DNA of 64,000 nucleotides from Hermatobates lingyangjiaoensis (GCA_026182355.1 JAPFBL010000233.1:744001-808000), one strand, 5' to 3'; positions 36,801-48,427 are shown, counted from the first letter of the stretch. Notes: a model not told the origin generated them from the letters alone. Program-made: numbers and translations.

Positions 36801-39800
36801 AATATTGAGCAATCACTCTCACACTTTGCCATCGCAAATTTTATCATTATTTGTCTCTTGACTGCTGCTTCTCTTAGACCTTTGACTGTGTTCTCTGCTT
36901 GATATAATGGTACTCCAGTCTTAGACAGCTCGCCCACTCATTCTTTCTAGCCCACACAAAACCGAGGAATAAAACACAATGACCTGGGGTTTACAACACT
37001 GATCAGGTGTTTCCTCCAGTCAAGAGTTATTGTAAAGGGCAATTACGCTTGCTTGGGAACTTATAAGAACGACTTTGTTTGAGTTCTGGTAAAAAAATCC
37101 GACAAAACAGGTGAGGTCAAATATGTTGGTTTTTTTAAGCATCCCTGATACGTCAAATTCACCTCCCTTTTATCATGTAAATTCATGAACATCCTGTTTA
37201 ACAATGCTAATATTGCCATATTATATGCAAAATTCTAGCACTTTATTTTTAACATAGTCGTTATATGTAAAATTACAATTTTTATCATTTCTAACAGAAT
37301 GTGAGTTCTCATATTATCACAAAATGAAATAAAGTTCCTTTCCATAATTCCATAGATTGGAAGTTCTTGATTTCAAGAAAAGAACACCAGTCTGGTATAC
37401 TAATACTATTTGCCTTTTGCTGAATCAGAATTTCTAGAAACTTTTTTTTTTGCAGTAAACTAATTATATATTGATTTTTTGACATAATTTCAGTTTAGCG
37501 TATAACAAAATTCTGATATAAAGTAACACCCATTTTAGTCCATGTGATGTAAAAAAATAGTATTCAGTACATGCCCTCAAAAGTGCTATTTTTTTATTTA
37601 TAAATTATTACCGTCAAACCGTGTGACCTGTATAGTGTCCACAAGCTCTCAGAATCAATCCTAAATTAAAATATGACTTTTTACTATAAAACTGACCTTT
37701 CTTATTATTAAAGGAAAATCTTAAGTTTTTTCCAGACAATGCAGTTGTCAGTTTCACAACAATCTCTTAATTTCAACACTCTTTAATCAGTAGTTTAGGA
37801 TAAGTGATCATCTTAATGATAGAATTTTTCATGACCACTATACCTTCCTTAGAGTAAGAAACTGATGAAAGAAAGAAATTTGTTTCATTTAAATAAGAAA
37901 TAAGAGTGTAAAAAACAAGCAAAATTGATATTGATAACACATTTTGTTTGTACTAGAGATTGTTTTACTGTGTATTCCCAGACGTATGGGACATCATAAT
38001 TATAAGTAGATGAAATGGGGAAAACTGGCGAACACTTACTTATAAAATATTCTTATTGAATTCTTATAGATAAAATATTGAAATTAAATTGATTTAATCT
38101 TAATTTTAACAGCTTCAACGAATTTAGATATTATTGTAGAATTTAAAATTTAGATATAGGGTTTCGAGACAATCTGATCAATTAGGCTTAGATTAGTTCA
38201 GATAAGGTTATTTCATTTCATGAATGGAATCCATTAATAACCATATATCCATCCACCATCTTACCATTTGAGGACACTATGATTTTTCCTCATTGGTTTT
38301 ACCTTCTTATCATCAGATTTTCATGCATACTGACATGTATAATCTGTAGAGGAAATCATCAAACCACGTTCTGCGTTTCCATCAAGAGTTTTAAAAGTTG
38401 TTCGAAACAGGTTGGATGGAAGAGGAAAATATTAAACCTCATATTGGAAAGCTCTATATTTTACTAGAATGGTAGAATTATTATTACGTAATTAACTATA
38501 GCTAAACTATAATACCAAATGATCTTTCCTAAGAGCCCTGAAAATACCTACATAGCCGAGTATATTTTCCCTTGCTTTAGTTTATTAGATTCTGAAAAGT
38601 ACTAAGTACTTTATAACTTTCTCCTAATGTTTCCATCGACAAGTGTTTCATCGTCCAAGTGAAAAAAACTAGGGGCAAAGTTATATTCAAACTTCAATAA
38701 TACTAACAAGTACTCTTAACAAGTACAAGTAACAAGTACAACCTTCTCCTACCTATCAGATTTCTTTTACTAACTACTCTATTCTATTATCATCTGTGTC
38801 AATATAAATATCATTAAAGATTTCGCAAGCTTTTTGTAAATCCAATCTATCATTTTAGAAATGTTTGGAAATCAATCACATTTAAATATATGTTTGTATT
38901 TACAAATACATTAACTCAACTAATCACTGCAAAGAGATTAAATATTTTATAACTAAAAGATGTAATATTACATACTTATTTGCATTTAATTAAGAATTCT
39001 TTAAAAAAAAATTACATACAAAGAGTTATTGTATAGCACAATTTAGAATGTATATAACAAAAAAAACCGTTAATTATGTATGTGAACATACTTCTATGTA
39101 TGTTTAATGCATTAATAACTAATTGCATATAAATATATGATAAGATATTTTATCTCTTCGTGATACTTAATTTGCATGCCATGCTTTTTCTGAACTATGT
39201 ATTTAGGTGTCCTTGATTTTCAGAAATTTCTAAATTTTTTTGTAAATTTGATTTACAAAGTATGTAGAAATGTACATTTAATAAGAATATTTCATACAGT
39301 AAAGATGCATTAAAACAATGCTATTCCATCAAATGATTTATAGGACTAGTAAATAGTGTTTATAATGGTTACTACATATTATTTCAGGGGACTCCAAAGG
39401 GGTCTATATCGAGCCCCAGTGGTCGATGAGAGGGCTAAAAGAGTAGATAAATAAACTAGAGATCGATACGTTTATAATAAATATTAATTATTATAAAGGA
39501 TTGTAAAGATGTTGGTAAAGAAGAAACCAGTCAGTTTTAACTGATGAAATCAAACAGTGATGAAATGTCACCAATGTTTCATCAATATTTGACATTTCCA
39601 AGGCAATAATAAACAATAAATGTCAAAATAACAGAGAAGATAAACAATACTTATACTAATAACAGTAAAATAATACATAAAAACAGCATTTTGACATGTA
39701 TTCTTTATTATAGCCTTGAAAATGTTAATAAACACTGACGAAACGTCGGTGATGACCTGACTGGTGATTGCTTCTTGATCAACATCTCTACAATCCTATA

Positions 39801-41419
39801 GAATAATTACTAAACTACCTGGTCGACAATGGTACAGCTTACACTAAATATTAAGTGTTCATAGTTGAGTTTATAACAATACAAATACATGAAAAGTTTG
39901 AAAAGAAAACAAGATTCAAAAGGATAGTAAGTTGATAAGTAGTTGGTACATGACTGAACTACTTTTTCAAATGCAAACGCAATTTTGAAAAAAAAAACAG
40001 TGGAACAGATTAAACTGGGTAGAAAGTGGTTATTTGCGGCTAAACCTCTTTGAATTTGAACCAAATATCAGCACTCTGATTGCTGCAAACCAATGACATC
40101 ATTTTCATTAATATTATCCATTTTAGTAAAAGAGGTATGCTAGCATATTCGTGTGTTCTTTTGTAGAAGTAAACAAACTGACAGGTAGGGCATTTTCAGA
40201 ATTATTTTCAAAGCTGCATTTTAAAATATTTTTGTTGTATTTGAGACACTGTGGTAAATATAATACAATATTCCCAGACAAACTACCATAAATCTATAAT
40301 TTTATCTGAATCGTTCAGGAATTTCATTATATGTGAGAAACAAAAATATATTTTATTTTCTTCAGGTAATCAAATTTCTTGACGTTACCAACTTGGAGAA
40401 AACATAAGTTATTGTCATCATTGTTAAAATATATGCTACTTCCAATATTTTTATAGGGGGTCGATAAGAAGAGAAATATTTTGGGAAGGGAGCAACGTGG
40501 TGAAAAGTTTGGGGACACCTGTGTTAATCCAGTCATAAACACAAGTGTGTTAATAAACATTAGTCATAAACTACGGTACACAGCACATAAAAGAAAGCAA
40601 TGATATAAACCAATAATAAAAATAAAGCTTTGGATTTAATTTTACCAAAAGTTCTCCTTTTAAAGTTTTACATACTTAGCTACCATTTCAAATTATAATC
40701 TTGAAATGTTTGGATTAATCAGATACTGGTAATATTATTACTTAGCCTATGTGCTTCTTCATACTCCAGATCTTTTTTCTGCTTCTGCTCCTGCAATCTC
40801 TCATAGAGAGATCTCGGGTCGTAGGCTTCTTCTGGAGCCTCTGAAAATATATCGCTAAATAAATTCCCTTACAAATAGCAATGTAACAATAAAAAAAATA
40901 TTTATTAGTTATAAAAACAAAGTACTACTACCGTAAGGCACTGGGCAATGCAGTAAAGCGAAGTGCGAAAGAGATAGTGTTACCGAGATAGTATACTGAA
41001 AAAGATACTTAATCAGTCAACAATGATTAGACATTTCCACAAAACGAATAGAGGCTTTGGTTTCAAACGTTCACAAAACTTATTTTGTAATACTTGTATA
41101 GAATTAGACGATACAATTTTGGTTAGTAATAATAAATTTTAATGATTTATTATACAAATTATTAAGTTTTAAAATACTCATAAAGGTACAAATATTTGTT
41201 ATTCTTCTTATCAAGAATTGAATATGTCTTCTAAAATCAATACGTAATGACATGACAACTTGTCTACATTTATAAGGATCTCTTAAATAAACGTTTACAC
41301 GAAAATATGTGCTCCACATTACCTAAGGGCTGGTCTGGTCGTCGAACCTTTTCCCATTCTTCCTGTCTAACTTTTTTCCTTTCTTCAATCTCTGCCTCAG
41401 TTATGAAACCTGAACTCAT
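29843..41419 (-). CDS. PSME3IP1: PSME3-interacting protein (PIP30/NIP30 family)
   Basis: In vertebrates this nuclear protein (FAM192A) binds the proteasome activator PA28-gamma and modulates its interaction with the 20S core. Six coding exons, all with GT/AG junctions and matching phases: 41419-41323, 40840-40742, 35716-35482, 32384-32278, 30227-30111, 30012-29843; predicted 274 aa (human 254). The N-terminal NIP30 domain covers ~5-110: [20 protein letters not shown], then [20 protein letters not shown], then [23 protein letters not shown] is at 150-156 and a basic KRKK-type nuclear localisation stretch at ~170. The C-terminus has [17 protein letters not shown] (228-244) followed by an acidic/serine cluster that in the human protein is a CK2-phosphorylated PA28-gamma-binding site. 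An in-frame stop precedes the ATG. The N-terminus is shorter than in human. It lies head-to-head with RABIF. Confidence 0.94.
30448..31145. repeat. Element with inverted, G/C-palindrome-rich ends
   Basis: The left end (about 30448-30530) has GATCCCCCGGAGGAAAG followed by further CCTCCGG and CCCCGGGG units. The right end (about 31070-31145) has the complementary CCTCCGGGGGATTTTTTCC, and ACATGTAT/GACATG lies at the outer limits. Between them is AT-rich DNA containing the (GA)n tract. The layout suggests a terminal-inverted-repeat element within the PSME3IP1 intron; no transposase or clear target duplication was found. Confidence 0.5.
30782..30854. repeat. (GA)n microsatellite
   Basis: About 73 bp of GA dinucleotides, uninterrupted after the first few units, followed by TATG repeats. 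It lies in the intron between PSME3IP1 exons 4 and 5... strictly, between positions 30227 and 32278. Confidence 0.95.
31165..31310 (+). repeat. Copy of the foldback element of 1938-2140
   Basis: GTGAAATAACAATCAATGATCAAACCACAAT on the left and TTCATATCGTGGTTTGATCAT on the right are inverted relative to each other and match the arms at 1938-2140. The hammerhead-like motif 31227-31269 is in the middle. It lies inside a PSME3IP1 intron, antisense to that gene. Confidence 0.7.
31227..31269 (+). ncRNA. Best hammerhead-like motif, AGATCT family
   Basis: Every element is present. Stem I is GACT (31227-31230) with AGTC (31266-31269). The core is CTGACGA (31231-31237). Stem II is AGACCG/CGGTT, with one bulged G and a CTTGTTA loop. 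GAAA is at 31256-31259, then a GATCT segment completes the self-complementary AGATCT stem III, with T at the expected cleavage site (31265). A 3-bp palindromic stem III would be unstable in a monomer and suits the dimeric hammerheads reported for Penelope-like elements. Activity is inferred, not shown. Confidence 0.58.
32804..33066. repeat. Inverted-repeat element, ~87-bp arms
   Basis: Arms 32804-32890 and 32980-33066 are close reverse complements: GTTTCAGAGTAAACTATAGG at the outer left, its complement at the outer right, with ACAGTTAAACCGAAAAT-type inner sequence. The right arm has a CAGATGA...GAAAATTA order reminiscent of a decayed hammerhead core. Parts of the arms relate to 3325-3400 and 63591-63660. 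It lies in the PSME3IP1 intron between 32384 and 35482. Confidence 0.7.
34737..35425. repeat. Minisatellite with changing period
   Basis: Tandem units of ~55-60 bp, each built around ATGAATTCAAAATACTCCTGG, an ACTATTTAAAGGGAGGAATA-like segment and ATGGGTGA, occupy the left part. The last ~270 bp switch to three copies of a ~90-bp higher-order unit containing CTGGCTACTACTATTTAAAG. The array ends only ~57 bp from the splice donor of PSME3IP1 exon 3 (35482), so it is intronic. Confidence 0.9.
35980..36130. repeat. Dispersed segment plus 33-bp tandem duplication
   Basis: Positions 35980-36052 match 38818-38888 (AGATTTCGCAAG, then CATTTTA and GAAATCAATCACA), both in the same PSME3IP1 intron. Directly after, a ~33-bp unit containing TTTTTGAAAAGAAGTCTCAAA occurs twice. 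Confidence 0.55.
39495..39800. repeat. Inverted-repeat element with GACGAAACGTC motif
   Basis: The left part (GGATTGTAAAGATGTTGGT, ACCAGTCAG, CATTTCCAAGGC) is the imperfect reverse complement of the right part (GCCTTGAAAATG, CTGACTGGT, AACATCTCTACAATCC). The right arm contains CACTGACGAAACGTCGGTG, which keeps the GAAACGTC half of a Penelope-type hammerhead but lacks a stem II. It is intronic in PSME3IP1. Confidence 0.6.
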
Positions 41420-42038
41420 TCTGGTTTTTAGTAAAACTTATACAAACTATATATTACACAAAAAAACACTATGCAGCACAAATCATAATTATAATAATAA
41501 TAATCTTAAGTAAATTGTTGATCCCTAACAGACAGCATTGCATCCAAAACAAACCATAGCATAACCTGTAATATCCCTTCTCATTACTTAATGTAAACGT
41601 CAGAATATGTCGATTATCATGTAGATATGTTAATTTGAACTCATATGTACATATAAACTGATGAATTACATTTCAGAACTGAAATAAACTCTGAATCAAG
41701 TTTGTTTTTATATTACTTGAATAATTGAACAAGTTCCAGGTTCATATTTTCCACTTCATTACCATTTTCAAAAGGTTTCAAAATCGATTAGTATTTCTAA
41801 AAACACTTAATGAACTTAATACTCTAAATAACTAGTAAAATAGCTTAGATATTGTAAATTGAGAACTTCTATGGGAGAATAATCAAAATTATAGATTAAC
41901 ATTATTTTGCCTTTATATTTCAATTTACACATATTTTATAAAATGACTGGAAGGTTAAAATAAGGTTTGTAGGCTAGAAGAACAAGAACGTTCTCATGAA
42001 AGGTTGACTTTGAGCTTTCAAATCGTTCTAGATGTATA
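41420..42038. promoter_or_regulatory. Putative bidirectional promoter, PSME3IP1/RABIF
   Basis: Only 619 bp separate the divergent start codons, so the 5' UTRs and core promoters of both genes must lie here unless upstream exons were missed. There is no CpG-rich block and no convincing TATA box among the general AT-richness. AGAACGTTCT (41985-41994) is a perfect palindrome containing GAA/TTC pentamers like those of heat-shock-factor sites, 45 bp before the RABIF ATG. That regulatory reading is speculative. Confidence 0.5.
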
Positions 42039-42945
42039 ATGGCTGAAGAAGTTAAAGAAAAAAGCGATTCTCAAGTTTCAGAAGAGACTGATTCATCTAA
42101 AAAGAATGAGGGTACAATATATTGTACGAGATGTCCGTCAATAATTTTGAAACCTTCTTTTGCTACCCAGACTTGTGTGAAGGTAAATGTTTTTGTTTAA
42201 TATCTGCTTTCTTTTGTTTGTCAGTGTCTCGGTTAACAAAATATAATTCGTTTTATTTTGTCCTGGCCTGTATCCAGGTCATTATCAGAATAATAGTAAG
42301 TTATTGTAAGACATACTTAGTTTTTGAGATTCTCCTGCTTAAAATGTCCATGCTTTTTTATAGAGTTTATAAAACTCTACTTAGGAAGTTATAAAAATAT
42401 CTATGTCGTTAATTAAATGCAGTTGTTTGATGTAATATTCGAAATGCATACCGGAAATTCGTAGCATATATTTATTGCCTTTAGATTGGATTGTAGAGTT
42501 GTGTTCTAAATTTACAGGGTTAGAACAGTCTACTATACAGTATACATTATTGTTTTTCAGAAAATTAGTAAATAATATATTGTCGATTTAGTGAATGATT
42601 TATATTTTTTTTATATATAGAGTGACATGATTTCCCCTCATTGTCGTTAGCATTCTTTCTGTTTCAGTTTCATTTAATGTTTAGTAAGAATATATTTTTG
42701 TTTGCTTCTAGTTCCATCTGCCGTTTATGAAACCTAAAGGTCAGGATGTTATGGAAGGTGAAGACCTGGATGATTTTTGGGTTATTAAAGATATGTACCA
42801 TTTTGAAAATATAGGATTTTCAAAAGATGTTGGTGATATTAAATATCTGATTTGTGCTGAATGTGAAATAGGACCGATAGGTTGGCACGACAAAGCATCT
42901 AAGTGTAACTATATTTCAACTTCTAGAGTAACCCACAAAATATAA
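42039..42945 (+). CDS. RABIF: Rab guanine-nucleotide exchange/chaperone factor MSS4
   Basis: Small zinc-binding protein that associates with exocytic Rab GTPases and stabilises their nucleotide-free state. Two exons: 42039-42182 (48 codons) and 42712-42945 (77 codons and stop), joined by a 529-bp GT/AG intron in phase 0; 125 aa against 123 in human. The zinc ligands are two CxxC pairs, C29-x-x-C32 (YCTRC) and C96-x-x-C99 (LICAEC). The hallmark C-terminal block FENIGFSKDVGDIKYL, then ECEIGPIGWHD, is almost identical to vertebrate MSS4. The acidic N-terminal ~25 residues are low complexity, as usual for the family. The start is the first ATG in frame; the ATG at 42032 hits a stop after four codons. 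AATAAA follows at 43054. Confidence 0.96.
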
Positions 42946-43053
42946 CTACTTAAATGAAATGTGCTTTGTATTTTGTATTTGCTCTTTTTCATATTGCTTG
43001 TATGTATGTTAGATAATCATGTTTTGTATTAAGGATGAGCACATTTAAGTATA

Positions 43054-43059
43054 AATAAA
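43054..43059 (+). promoter_or_regulatory. Poly(A) signal of RABIF
   Basis: AATAAA about 110 bases after the RABIF stop codon, in a short AT-rich 3' UTR. Confidence 0.7.
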
Positions 43060-44117
43060 AAAAAATATTTATTTTAAGTTGTGTTTTTTTTAAATGCGCA
43101 ATATTATAAAATATTGGAATTAAAATAAAAAGAAGTTTATAGTTTTAAATATTCTTAAATTAAAAAAATATATAGCGAAATTATTTTAGTTTTTATATTC
43201 TTAGTAATACCCATTACTATGGCCTTATACTACTATATCATAATTTGGAGAATTCTTGAAACATTGTATACTTATTAATGTAAAGTAGTATTCAGTTAAT
43301 CAAAACGCTTACTTATTGTCAAATAGTTTCTAAGTAATGACACTAAACAAACAAAAAAATTGTCTTTTTTTGGGAACTCTCGATTTCAATACCTACCTGA
43401 TACTACAGTTACTCCCTCTACAGTGTCAACGTTAAGGAATTTGTGGGGCAGTCAGATGAACTACCTGTCCTGATCCATCATAATCAATAACAGTTCACTG
43501 GCGTTGTTTAGATAAAATTCGTTCCTTCTGAGTAGGGAAAACAGGACAGACTGCCTCTGGTTGTGTTTAATTAGTATGGACACTTTGAGCGGTCAATATA
43601 TACCTTGACCGATAAAAATAGCCGTCGTAAACGGTTGAAAAGGTTTATGAACAGTATCGTGTCACAGAAAACATGTTACAATGTTCTTATATCTAAATAG
43701 ACAGAAATACTCCTTGGAGAATGATGGACTTTTGGGAAAGGTGCATTGTGATTCTGCTAGATAAGAAATTGTCTCATCCCGATGTATATGTATTTGCTTT
43801 CCTCACTGTTCCAGACATGACTTGTGTACTCATACATCAGATTATCTTCTTTCAATTTTTAATCCTTGGTGCTAGGCGTATCATAATTCTTCATGATTAT
43901 TTAATAATGGTTGGCCTTTAGTAGTAAGCTATTAGGACTACATTATCTTCAGAGTTAATGCACTTTACTTTATTTTTTGTTCTTTGTTTTTCATTTCCTT
44001 GAACTTATGAAGGTTTTTATTTAAAACATTTTTCATTGGCAGAAGTATAACATTTTGCAAACAGGAAAACTTAAATATTACCTATATTAGAGATTTTTTA
44101 AAAGAAATCAATTCGAG
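43060..44117. other. Intergenic, no gene
   Basis: This lies between the convergent ends of RABIF and the GYTG gene. A GC-richer patch at 43395-43580 is unrecognised. Positions 44007-44100 match 3539-3620 (shared TTTTTATTTAAAAC, GCAGAAGTATA and ATTAGAGATTTT). Confidence 0.5.
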
Positions 44118-44455
44118 AATTTCATCTTCTGGAAGGATGCTTATATAAACTTCCTTACTGGATGTGATTTTTGATTGGTCCAATTGTGCAAGATACTAGT
44201 ATTATCCAACGAGAGGAAAATGTTGATAAACTGCATATTTTAGAGGCTTTATAGATCAAAGAAAGAAACCCCTCAATTAATCTTCAGGTGAAAGAAATGT
44301 TCGTTATTCCAACAAAAAAGAACATAGAGCCTAAAATGAAATGGAATATGAACGAAATATGAAACCTGTACTCTGATTGACCAATAAGCCAAGTTTATTG
44401 GACCAATCAAAAATCACATCCACTAAGGAAGTTTATATAAGCATCCTTCCAGAAG
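44118..44455. repeat. Inverted-repeat element, ~65-bp arms
   Basis: The left arm 44118-44184 (CTTCTGGAAGGATGCTTATA, then TCCTTACTGGATGTGATTTT) and right arm 44390-44458 are nearly perfect reverse complements. After the right arm comes ACGATGAACAACG...GGTCGAAAGCTCGTG (44472-44506), with the GAAAGCTC half of a Penelope-type hammerhead. No protein is encoded. Confidence 0.68.
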
Positions 44456-44685
44456 AAGATTTTACCCAACGATGAACAACGTAATTATGGTCGAAAGCTC
44501 GTGTGAATTAGTGTCCCTTGGACAATTGATGTGGAAGCTCCAACCACGAGATAGAAGAATCGCCCGCAAGATCGAGGCCACCAGCTCAGAAATCGTGATA
44601 GCAGAAGCTGCTGCTACTTTTAACATTATATATATATATATACATATATATCAACGTCCAAGGGACAGTAAAAAATGAGAACAAA

Positions 44686-44728
44686 GACTAAGATCTTTCA
44701 GCCGTGACAAGGGGTCTTCGTGAGAGTC
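44686..44728 (-). ncRNA. Hammerhead-like motif, AGATCT family, core mutated
   Basis: On the minus strand GACT (44728-44725) and AGTC (44689-44686) pair as stem I. Stem II, GAAA and the AGATCT palindrome followed by T are all kept, but the core reads CTCACGA instead of CTGACGA. The changed G is an invariant catalytic position in known hammerheads, so this copy should be inactive. It is preceded by a TA microsatellite. Confidence 0.5.
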
Positions 44729-45576
44729 AAGTCTTATCTACACATATATAACCCTATTATATCTATAGTTATTTTAAAAGGTGATTCTTATCAATGTGTT
44801 TTTTGAAATTTGCGAAAACGCTTATGCAGTTTGTTTGTATCTGGTTTGCAGCTTTTATTCCTATTCCTAATAAAAAATATTAACTATATTCACATATTTT
44901 TATATGCTTGGTTTGCAATTATACTAAAAGAAATTATACTGCAAATAAAAAAATAATAATTGTGTATGTACTTTAATAATTTCAGTTTGTTAAGTAATGA
45001 GTGGGGAGAGGCAATTTTTGAAAACGTGTATATCTTTTTATATACTTACATCAATTGAAATTAGGAATATTTTTCACAAAATTTGGGACTGTTTTGACTT
45101 GGAGCCATCCACCCCCTCCCTGCCCCTTCTCCTTCTCTTCAGTGATGTCAGGTATTCCTGTAGTATACAGCCTGATTCAGAGGTAATTACAAAGGAATAA
45201 TTTAGTTTCATTTAATCTTTTTGTAAGAAATCTGTTATGAAAATGCATACCTTTTTTTATTTGATATCCTCTATATGGTTACCTGTCGGATTCATAAACA
45301 TGCACCCTGACGTTTCGGCCAATAACATGATACCTCCTCTATATGGTTACCATTGTAATGAATATACTTTGCAATCGATGCAATTCTTGTTGAGAAATGT
45401 ATAATAAAACATTGTAGTGGACCTTTGTCATAAGTCCTAGATGTAATACCATAGCTTCAATGAGATAATGAAGCTATACATTTTAATTTTTAACAGTTTA
45501 AAGCAAGTCAAAAAATTTGAACCTATTGCTAAAAAAAACAAAAAATCTGTAGTCGTCTACACTCAACTTTACTGTA

Positions 45577-45892
45577 GATTAGGTTAGGCTGCAGTGATAG
45601 TCTCATAAGAGAACACAAACGACAGAACATTGGCCCTTTGTAATACCACACAATGAACATTCTACGTTGAAAGTCCTAAATTTTGAATGACTCAAGTGTA
45701 TTTAGAGTACAAATCTTTAACGAGTACCTTTCATCGTACAGGTTCGGGACTGACTGCTAACTTCCTCTCCAAGGGACTTATTTATTCACCTCCCACGTGA
45801 ATAAATCGAGGACTTTGTTAGTATTGAACTCCGGGTCTACCAGTCCAAAGCCGAGCACGTTGTCCCTGGTCTAACCTTTGCTATTAGTGGTC
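45577..45892 (-). mobile_element. tRNA-derived SINE, CCTAA-tailed class
   Basis: Minus strand: a decayed tRNA-like head (GGTTAGACCAGGGACAACGT, then GGAGTTCAATAC), the shared body (TTATTCACGTGGGAGGTGAA, CTTGGAGAGGAAGTTAGC, CCTGTACGATG), the class-specific tail GTATTACAAAGGGCCAATG and a CAGCCTAACCTAA end. It is older than the 16310 copy, judging by head decay. Confidence 0.82.
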
Positions 45893-46743
45893 ATTTCAAT
45901 ATTTATTTAATTTAAAGTATATTATATTCCATTGGATATATGCTAATACTTACTTAACCTTTTTACTTGATTATCTTCAACTAATAATTAATTCACTTGG
46001 TTAAAGATTACATATCATTGTCCCGATTTGAAATACATTTCTTTCTAATTAATTGTTAATAAGTAATATTAATTAACTCTGAGATTTTAATAAGATTATG
46101 TAATACAAATCCAAAAAGTGAGAATCAATGAAACCTGATAGTGCCCTTTTTTGTCTTGTCTAACCGTTTCCAATGATCTACAAATTCATGAAATGTTTAT
46201 GATTCATTACTCATATTAAGCCAATTCCAAATGTTATGTTTCTCAGTTAACTAGAAGAATGAGATAAAATAACCTTTGATATAGAATTTCCTTCCTCATG
46301 ATACAACATTGTTTGAATGCAATAGGGTTATTTTCCACATCCTAGAACTACATATGGATCAATTTCACTAAATTGGTCAAAGGAGTGACTTGTAAAGAAA
46401 CCATATTGTATCGTCATTTACAAAATTTTGTTAAAGATCTACCAGTATCCAAGAAAATGATTTCTATGCATAATGTCATTTACTATTTAAGTATATTTCA
46501 ATTTTTACTTTTACCTTTAAAAAAAACTTAAGTTTAAAATTTAAAGATTCGAATAAAAATGTAATTTACTTAACACACTTGGTCAGTATTTCCCTGTGTC
46601 ATGTGGTTTGACAGACCTACGTATTTATACAAATGTTCTGATTGATAAATATACTCATACAAATTAAGTTTGGTGTTTTAGATAGCAGAATGTAAAAATT
46701 AATAATTAACAATAACTCTTGATATAATATACGAATTAAATAC

Positions 46744-46893
46744 CACAATAAACAATATAAATTAATTAAAATGCTCTAAGGTCTTTCGTCCTTAAGACTT
46801 TTTTTAAAAAAAAAAATTTTTTTGTTTAGCTCTCTGATCATGTTGTGACGAAAGGCCTTAGAATTTTAATTAATTTATATTGTTTATTGCAGT
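46744..46893. repeat. Inverted-repeat element with hammerhead-like motif
   Basis: The left arm (AATAAACAATATAAATTAAT, then AAGGTCTTTCGTC) is the reverse complement of the right arm (GACGAAAGGCCTTAG, then AATTAATTTATATTGTTTAT). On the plus strand CTGATCA (46834-46840; canonical CTGATGA with one change), TGTTGTGAC, GAAA (46850-46853) and the self-complementary AGGCCT followed by T form the hammerhead order, with stem I TCT/AGA. Confidence 0.65.
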
Positions 46894-46986
46894 ATTTAAT
46901 TCAGAATGTGTGAGTGTTCCAATGAGTGTCTGAGGGAAGTAGCTGCCTTTGGATTGGGAAGAAGGTTATGTAGTTGTTATAGAGGC

Positions 46987-47275
46987 CAGGGTAACTCAGT
47001 GACTTTTGTGCTCGCCTCTGGACTGGTAGAAACAGAGTTCGATACCCACTCTGTCCCTCGATTTATTCACGCGGAAGGTGAAAACAAATATCTGAGCAGA
47101 ACCTCCCTTGGAGAGGACGTCAAGCGGGTGGTCCCAAGCGTGTACGATGTCGTCAGGTACTCCTTAAAGTCCTACCGAAAACTCATTTAAGTTAGACAAA
47201 ATTTAAACTGTTCTTTGGGTGGTATCACAAAGGGCAAATCTTCAACCTATGTGTGAAGGCCACTGAAACCTGGCC
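46987..47275 (+). mobile_element. tRNA-derived SINE
   Basis: Head GGCCAGGGTAACTCAGTG to CCCACTCTGTCCC with box B-like GAGTTCGATACCC; body TTATTCACGCGGAAGGTGAA, CTTGGAGAGGACGTCAAG, GTGTACGATGTCGTCAGG; tail GGTATCACAAAGGGCAAATC. AGTTGTTA at 46972-46979 and 47288-47295 may be the target duplication. The apparent 94-codon open frame from 46906 merely runs through this SINE and is not a gene. Confidence 0.85.
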
Positions 47276-47589
47276 TTCACACACTGGAGTTGTTACTACA
47301 GTATTGTACGTAATCTTGCAAAACTCCTTCCAGCTCCAAAGAAGGTTACTCCCTCAAACAATGGAACTCTCACACATACCACACTAATTTTTGTGATTTT
47401 TTTGTATATCACTAATTAATACAATGTATTATAGTCATAAACTATCACTATTTTTAGTACTTAGTAAGTACTTTCCCAGTGTTATTTGATATATTAAATT
47501 TGTCCCTACATTTTTTTTTAATTTAAGAAACTCAAAACACTTAAAGTAAATAAAAATAGTGCATTTTTTTCACTGGACAATAGACTTTC

Positions 47590-47813
47590 AAAACATGATT
47601 ATAGTAAACAAAATAGAACACATTTTATTTACAACAAATATTAACAAAAACAAAATAAATACAAGGCTGTACATTGAGTCTTCACTTGTGTTTTTAGAGA
47701 AAAACACACAGTAAGAATGACTAGAAAATTTAGTCGGTGGTTCAACTTCTAAGTTATCTGGTTTTTCCAATATACAACACATATATTGATCCAGACGACT
47801 GATTAAATTCTAG
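47590..47813 (-). other. Probable 3' UTR exon of the GYTG gene
   Basis: The coding exon at 49523-49434 continues 3 bases past its stop to a good splice donor (AAAG|GTGAGAG), implying a spliced 3' UTR. Here the minus strand has a TTCTAG acceptor-like site at ~47813 and an AATAAA signal at 47629-47624. The open frame inside (64 codons) has no recognisable domain and reads through the poly(A) signal, so UTR is preferred over coding. Confidence 0.4.
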
Positions 47814-48427
47814 AATATAACATTACATTCTTCATTGTACAATTGTATATATATACAAGTAATTGAAGTACAGTATATACTAGATTTACCTAGATGATTA
47901 TACCACTTTCAACAATAAATTAAAAATAGCATATTGTTATACTTGTTTGACATTTCCATACTATACTGTAACATCGACAAGTCTATGTCTGAGACCAAAA
48001 CGTATTACATTCTATAATTAGAAAATGTTATATTGTTTAATCAAAATGTTATATTTTGTATGTTAAATAAAAAAAAAAATTTTACTAGCCCTTTAAAATG
48101 TATGGTTGGAAATTGATTTGATTGGAAATCAACTGATCAATCAATTTCGTTGTGAATAAGATATATTCATGTATGATTGTTGCCTCTATTGAATAAATGC
48201 TACTCATATTAATTGATTGTATGTTTAGAAGACTATAGTTAACAATTTTACTTTATTTAAAAAATTCTTTTAATTAATGGTTTATTTTAAACATATACCT
48301 AGCAGAACTTAATGGTTCTTCTACATTACTTTCTCTTTTGGTCATTGCATTATCGAATAAAGATCTGTTAATTCCAGGTTATAATGATAAATTGGTCTCA
48401 AATCAAAGCTAATACGTACACCTACAA

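Noticed and set aside
36671..36937. 88-codon minus-strand open frame in the PSME3IP1 intron
   Set aside because: No domain recognised and it is not bounded by convincing splice sites in phase with PSME3IP1; possibly repeat-derived.
40440..40520. hAT-like end (GTTTGGGGACACCTG) also echoed near 51730 and 54110
   Set aside because: Single ends without matching partners or target duplications; too little to call elements.
42122..42394. 90-codon plus-strand open frame
   Set aside because: Out of frame with RABIF exon 1 and runs into its intron; shadow of the real gene.
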